Shown piece after piece: positions 6,619-10,227 of a stretch of DNA of 10,227 nt. Origin of the DNA: Chloroflexota bacterium (lineage in GTDB: Bacteria > Chloroflexota > Dehalococcoidia > UBA2979); contig JAQCJS010000021.1 of the NCBI GenBank assembly GCA_027592975.1, positions 1-10,227 of the forward strand. Reading direction: 5' to 3'. How positions within the stretch are numbered: position 1 is the stretch's first letter; each line of letters opens with the position of its first letter. The translations under genes and the position numbers were made by a program. Under the pieces are notes generated by a model, which was not told the DNA's origin, did not search any database, and saw nothing but the letters and a program-made list of their open reading frames with translations.

Positions 6619-7920
6619 CTAGATGATGCCCTGCGCGCGGTAGTCGGAGATCTCCCCCTCGCTCATGCCCAGGAGGTCGCCGAAGACGTAGTCCGTGTGC
6701 TCCCGGATCAGCGGGGAGCGCAGGGTGTTGTTCGGAGGCGTCCGGGACATCTTCGGCGGAAACGCCTCGATCTCAAATTCGCCGATCTCCGGGTGCTGGA
6801 TCACCGGGTAAATCTCCCGGTGGCGCAGCTGCGGGTCGTAGTCCACCCGGTCCTCGGCCCCCTGCACGGCCACGGCGATGACGCCCACGGACTGCAGCGC
6901 CGCCTGAACCTCGTAGCGGCGGCGAGGTGCCGTCCACGTCGAGATGATTTCGTCCAGGACGTCCTGGTTCTTGACGCGGGCCTCGTTCGTGGCGAAGCGC
7001 GCGTCCGTCAGGAGCTCCGGCTTCTTCATGACGTCGCACAGCGCCTCGAACTGCTCCTGCGTCTCAGCGGCAATGAACACCCACCAGTCCTGCCCCTGCC
7101 GGTCGATGCCGGCGCAGCGGTAGGTGTTGTGCGGGGCGACGCCCGGCCACTCGCTGTGGTTGCCCGGCGGGAAGTCGGGGCGGTCCGTGCCGCGTCCGTT
7201 GACCTGGTAGTCCAGGAAGTACGGGCCGAGGAGCGACATGGCCGCCTCGGTCACGGCGTAGTCCACGCGGACGCCCTTGCCGGTGCGGCGGGCCTGCAGC
7301 AGGCCCATGATGAGCCCCAGGCCGCCGATCCATCCGCCGGCGATGTCCATGTGGGAGTAGCCCCAGCCCGCCGGCTCGCGCCCGGGCAGGCCCGAGGTGT
7401 ACGTCAGGCCGCTGCCTGCCTGCGCGGACGGCCCGAAGGTCCGGAACCCGCCCCACGGGCCCTTGTGACCGAAGCCGGCGGTGCTCAGGTAGGTGAGCTT
7501 CGGGTTCAGCTTCAGGAGGTTCTCCCAGGTCAGGTCCCAGGAGTCCAGGACGTTGCCGGAGAAGTTCTCCACCAGTGCGTCGCTCTTCTTGATCAGCTCG
7601 TGCAGCAGCCGCATGCCCTCCGGGTGGCGGGTGTTGAGGCTGATGCCCAGCTTGCCGTTGTGGAGCTGGTTCCAGTAGGGGCCGGTGTAGAAGGGCGGCG
7701 AGCCTTCCTCGTGCCAGACCTTCTGATCCTTCGCGTTGATGCCGCGCGCCGCGCGGAAGTCGAAGCGGTGGTCGTCCGGCTGGTGGGGCGGCTCGATGTG
7801 GATGATCTCGGCGCCGTACGGCGCGAGCATCCTCGGCCCCCACGGGCCGACGGCGTACCACGAGAAGTCGATGATGCGCACGCCGTTCAGGAAGCCCGGC
7901 GGCAGTCCCGGTCCAGTCAT
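6619..7920 (-). CDS. Type III CoA-transferase (CaiB/BaiF family), subunit with catalytic Asp
   Basis: This 433-residue CaiB/BaiF (PF02515) protein belongs to the type III CoA-transferases, which move CoA between carboxylic acids through an Asp-bound mixed anhydride/thioester. The N-terminus VRIIDFSWYAVGP with GAEIIHIEPP is typical, as are LVENFSG (116-122) and the segment HMDIAGGWIGG. Asp192 in that segment aligns with the catalytic Asp (Asp169 of formyl-CoA transferase). The following RRTGKGVRVDYAVTEA segment is also standard. Length fits a complete two-domain, interlocked-ring protomer. Its ATG overlaps the stop of the upstream CoA-transferase by 4 bases (ATGA), implying translational coupling and stoichiometric synthesis. 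Cytoplasmic. A heterodimer with the upstream protein is likely; the substrate could be an aryl- or alkyl-succinate, a hydroxy acid or another imported acid, and cannot be told from sequence. Confidence 0.93.
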   Translation of the reverse strand: MTGPGLPPGFLNGVRIIDFSWYAVGPWGPRMLAPYGAEIIHIEPPHQPDDHRFDFRAARGINAKDQKVWHEEGSPPFYTGPYWNQLHNGKLGISLNTRHPEGMRLLHELIKKSDALVENFSGNVLDSWDLTWENLLKLNPKLTYLSTAGFGHKGPWGGFRTFGPSAQAGSGLTYTSGLPGREPAGWGYSHMDIAGGWIGGLGLIMGLLQARRTGKGVRVDYAVTEAAMSLLGPYFLDYQVNGRGTDRPDFPPGNHSEWPGVAPHNTYRCAGIDRQGQDWWVFIAAETQEQFEALCDVMKKPELLTDARFATNEARVKNQDVLDEIISTWTAPRRRYEVQAALQSVGVIAVAVQGAEDRVDYDPQLRHREIYPVIQHPEIGEFEIEAFPPKMSRTPPNNTLRSPLIREHTDYVFGDLLGMSEGEISDYRAQGII

Positions 7921-9158
7921 CGCGCCACTCCCGTCGTCTTCAGGATCTCGACCTGCTCGGCGCTGAGGCTCAGATCCTTGGTGAGGATGGTGCTCGTGTG
8001 CTCGCCCAGGTGCGGCGCGCGGCGCGCCGGGCTCATGCCCAGCTCATCGCTCAGGTAGAAGCCCTTCGGGTAGGGGACGGACTTCCCGATCTCTTCGTGC
8101 TCCACGTCCACCCAGAAGCCGCGTTCCGTGTAGTGATCCTTGCCGAAGTTCTCCTCCGGCCGGCGGATGTCCACCCACGGCAGTCCCATGCCCTGCCCGC
8201 GCAGGAAGACCTGCTCCGCCGTCTCCGTGGCGACCAGACGCTTGATGCCATCTGCCACGGCGGTGCCATGCCGGACCTGCTCCGCGCGGTAGAACTCGTC
8301 CATCCACTGGGGCTCAGCCAGCTCGCCGGCGACGCCCTTCTCGTTCATCCAGTCGATGAGCTTGACCCAGGAGTTCTGGTTGAAGCGCGGCGTGGTGACA
8401 ATGGCGTAGCGGCCGTCCGCGGCCTGCACTTGGTTGCTGGTCCGGTAGGTGGGCGCGGCGTGTTGGCCGGTCTGGCGCAGGAAGGGCTCGTCGTACCACA
8501 TCCAGTAGGACACGGCGCGCTCCGTGCACACGGCGCAGCAGTCGTGGATCGAGACGTCCAGGTGCTGGCCCAGGCCGCTCATCTCGCGCTCGAACAGCGC
8601 CGCGGTGATGGTGTGCATCATCATGACGGAGGCCATGTTGTACGCCTGCCGCCCCTGGCCGCCGATCGGCGTCGTCTTCGGCTCGGAGTAGCCGGTGCTG
8701 CCCATCTGCCCGCCGAAAGCGAGGTGCGCCGGGTCGTTCATCACGTAGTCGACCAGCGGGCCGTCCTGCCCGAAGTCGGTGAGCGAGGCATAGATGAGCT
8801 TCGGGTTCGCCTTCGACAGCGCGGCGTAGTCCAGGCCGGACGCCGCCAGCGTGCCCGGCTTCGTGCTCTCCACGAGGACATCCGCCATCGCGAGCAGGCG
8901 GCGCAGGAGATCCTGCCCCGGCCGGCGCGTCACGTCGATTGCCAGACTCTCCTTGCCCGTGTTGTACCACCAGTAGTCGAGGCAGCGGTTCGGGTGGCGC
9001 TCGTCATTGACGAACGGGCCCGTGAAGCGGGCATCGCCACCGGTCACCGGCTCGACCTGGATGACACGCGCCCCCGAGTCGGACATCAGCTTGCCGACGA
9101 ACTGGTTCCGTCGATCGGCCAGTTCAATGACCGTGTAGCCCTCGAACACCTTCGGCAT
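7917..9158 (-). CDS. Type III CoA-transferase (CaiB/BaiF family), subunit with Asn in place of the catalytic Asp
   Basis: This 413-residue CaiB/BaiF homologue shows the family features YTVIELADRRNQFVGKLMSD, GARVIQVEP, a GKESLAIDV segment and NPKLIYASLTDFGQDGP. The catalytic segment reads QAYNMASVMMM: the residue aligned with the catalytic Asp is Asn174 (codon AAC, near 8638), and the usual VENF motif has become VEST. It is therefore probably not catalytic alone, and the 4-base overlap with the Asp-containing paralogue downstream suggests the two form a heteromer. Such a split is known, as I recall, for benzylsuccinate CoA-transferase (BbsE/BbsF). The start at 9158 is preferred over the in-frame ATG at 9176 because GGAAGGA lies 6 bases before 9158 and nothing similar precedes 9176; the longer form would add six residues (Asn then is 180). 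It is first in its transcription unit, with a promoter-like element at 9215-9259. Confidence 0.9.
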   Translation of the reverse strand: MPKVFEGYTVIELADRRNQFVGKLMSDSGARVIQVEPVTGGDARFTGPFVNDERHPNRCLDYWWYNTGKESLAIDVTRRPGQDLLRRLLAMADVLVESTKPGTLAASGLDYAALSKANPKLIYASLTDFGQDGPLVDYVMNDPAHLAFGGQMGSTGYSEPKTTPIGGQGRQAYNMASVMMMHTITAALFEREMSGLGQHLDVSIHDCCAVCTERAVSYWMWYDEPFLRQTGQHAAPTYRTSNQVQAADGRYAIVTTPRFNQNSWVKLIDWMNEKGVAGELAEPQWMDEFYRAEQVRHGTAVADGIKRLVATETAEQVFLRGQGMGLPWVDIRRPEENFGKDHYTERGFWVDVEHEEIGKSVPYPKGFYLSDELGMSPARRAPHLGEHTSTILTKDLSLSAEQVEILKTTGVAR

Positions 9159-9214
9159 CGCCGATCCTTCCGACATGCACAGACTGGCACTCCCATGGGG
9201 TACCGGTTCAAAGG

Positions 9215-9259
9215 GTTATAAGAATGCCGATGATCTGGCGTCTACTGACAATTGCGTCA
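9215..9259 (-). promoter_or_regulatory. Promoter and TGAC-N6-GTCA operator-like palindrome of the CoA-transferase pair
   Basis: On the minus strand: perfect half-sites TGAC-GCAATT-GTCA (9259 to 9246), then TAGACG as -35-like hexamer (9244 to 9239), an 18-base spacer and TATAAC as -10-like hexamer (9220 to 9215). The block from the palindrome to the -35 agrees with the dppB region at 20 of 23 positions, and TATAACCC is identical. A start near 9208 leaves a leader of about 50 bases to the ATG at 9158. Confidence 0.58.
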
Positions 9260-9287
9260 CCCTGACGAATCTCGCGCGCCCTGCGCC

Positions 9288-10227
9288 TCACCGGGAGCCT
9301 CGAAGCGCCCGGGGGCGGCTCCGCCACGTCGCCCATTGTGCGACCCCGGAGCCGAGGATGACGAGCGCAAGACCGAGGAACAGCGTGGTGCTGAGCGGCT
9401 CGCCCAGCACCAAATGGGAGAGCCCCACGCCCCAGATCGGCGTGGTGAGGGAGAGCGCATCCACGCCCGACGGCAGGTAGTGCTTCAGCAGCCACATATT
9501 GCCGATGAACCCGAAACCGGCAATCAAGAACCCCTGGTACAGGATGGACAGGATCAACTGCTCCGTGAGCACCCACGGCTCGGGCTCGATCAGCGCGCTC
9601 ACGAGGAAGAACACGGAAACGCCCGCCACCGTCTGCGTCAGGAGCAGCTTCGGCAGCGGCAGGCGCTGGGCGGCTAGCGAGGTGTACACACTGCGCGCGC
9701 CCAGCAGCGCGGCGGATCCCATCATCAGCGCGTCCCCCACCCAGGTGCTCCCGCCCGAGCCGAGGCTCTGGGCGAACACCACCAGCACCCCCAGGTAGGC
9801 GAGGGACGTCCCGGCCACTCGCGGTGCCGTGAAGTGGTCGCCTCGCACGAAGAAATGCGCGAATAGCCCCGTCCACAACGGGAAGGTGTTGCCGATCACC
9901 ACGGCGTTGGAGGCGGTGGTGTGATCCTGGCCGATGTTCATGAAGGCGATCTGCACCGTGAACAGCAGCGCCAGCCAGCCCAGCGGCCGCCACTCCTCGC
10001 GCGTGGGGAGCAGTGGCTGCTTCGTGGAGACGACCCACGCGAGGATGACGACGCCCCCGGCGAGGAAGCGGAGCCCGGCGAGCCGGAGCGGGGGCGCGTC
10101 CTGCAGGCCCACCTTGATCGCCGGCGCGTTGCCGCCCCAGAGTGCGGCCAGGAGCAACGCGAAGGCGGTTGCGGGCGGGGTGAGCGGCTGCGGCCCAGAG
10201 ACCGGCGGCGCGGATGGAGCCGCGGGC
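9288..10227 (-). CDS. EamA/DMT-superfamily transporter, N-terminus beyond the window edge
   Basis: The last 313 codons of a drug/metabolite-transporter (EamA) protein end at the TGA at 9288. Ten hydrophobic segments in two EamA halves can be followed. The first half starts LLLAALWGGNAPAIKVGL and includes GLRFLAGGVVIL; the second includes the segments around DALMMGSAALLGA and SLTTPIWGVGLSHLVLGEP, the latter being the usual ninth-segment motif. The C-terminus is a short basic tail. The frame is open to the right edge with a Pro/Ala-rich cytoplasmic N-tail and no ATG or GTG; a TTG at 10157 is the only start-like codon but would sit inside the first membrane segment, so the true start probably lies outside. 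The family exports or imports amino acids, metabolites or drugs, and the substrate is not predictable. The intergenic promoter at 9215-9259 separates it from the CoA-transferases, so it probably belongs to another transcription unit. Confidence 0.92.
   Translation of the reverse strand, partial: PAAPSAPPVSGPQPLTPPATAFALLLAALWGGNAPAIKVGLQDAPPLRLAGLRFLAGGVVILAWVVSTKQPLLPTREEWRPLGWLALLFTVQIAFMNIGQDHTTASNAVVIGNTFPLWTGLFAHFFVRGDHFTAPRVAGTSLAYLGVLVVFAQSLGSGGSTWVGDALMMGSAALLGARSVYTSLAAQRLPLPKLLLTQTVAGVSVFFLVSALIEPEPWVLTEQLILSILYQGFLIAGFGFIGNMWLLKHYLPSGVDALSLTTPIWGVGLSHLVLGEPLSTTLFLGLALVILGSGVAQWATWRSRPRALRGSR

Noticed and set aside
9186..9204. Inverted repeat around CCCATGGG in the CoA-transferase leader
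   Set aside because: The arms are imperfect with almost no loop, and no comparable element is seen at the other promoters; too weak to call.

Overview
The window is GC-rich bacterial DNA whose genes lie almost entirely on the minus strand. The gene content suggests a free-living, heterotrophic Chloroflexota-like organism, possibly a Dehalococcoidia or SAR202-type relative: CaiB/BaiF CoA-transferases, a Tat-exported lipoprotein solute-binding protein with a Gly/Thr/Pro/Ala linker, a deazaflavin (F420)-dependent nitroreductase remnant and a beta-lactamase-fold serine hydrolase. This placement is inferred from gene families only; an actinobacterial origin is not excluded.

Layout from left to right. 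Positions 1-571 (minus) hold the N-terminal 190 residues of a serine hydrolase that runs off the left edge. Positions 606-722 (minus) hold only the last ~39 codons of a Ddn-type nitroreductase. Positions 723-1355 (plus) hold a LOG-family Rossmann protein without its N-terminus. The two remnants lie head to head and both lost their 5' ends at the same point near 720-732. Positions 1368-2300 (minus) encode a DapA/NAL-superfamily lyase with an altered active site. A strong hairpin at 2401-2432 separates it from the ABC-transporter genes: solute-binding protein 2483-4273, permease DppC-like 4395-5300 and permease DppB-like 5359-6306. No ATPase gene is present. Positions 6619-7920 and 7917-9158 encode two overlapping type III CoA-transferases, closed by a hairpin at 6563-6590. 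Positions 9288-10227 encode an EamA/DMT transporter whose N-terminus lies beyond the right edge.

The most interesting signal is regulatory. A 14-bp element, TGAC-N6-GTCA (one copy has a single half-site mismatch), lies upstream of the binding protein (4351-4364), the permease operon (6480-6493) and the CoA-transferase pair (9246-9259). Each copy has a TATAAC -10-like hexamer downstream on the minus strand. The dppB and CoA-transferase copies also share a TAGACG -35-like hexamer at 17 or 18 bp spacing. This suggests one regulator controlling uptake (binding protein plus permeases) and CoA activation.

Within the CoA-transferase pair, the downstream subunit keeps the catalytic Asp and the upstream one has Asn at that place, as expected of a heteromeric enzyme with one active and one degenerate subunit. 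My working model is an uncharacterised catabolic module that imports an organic acid or peptide-like compound, activates it by CoA transfer, and may cleave or hydrate a product with the divergent DapA-like lyase. The substrate cannot be read from the sequence.
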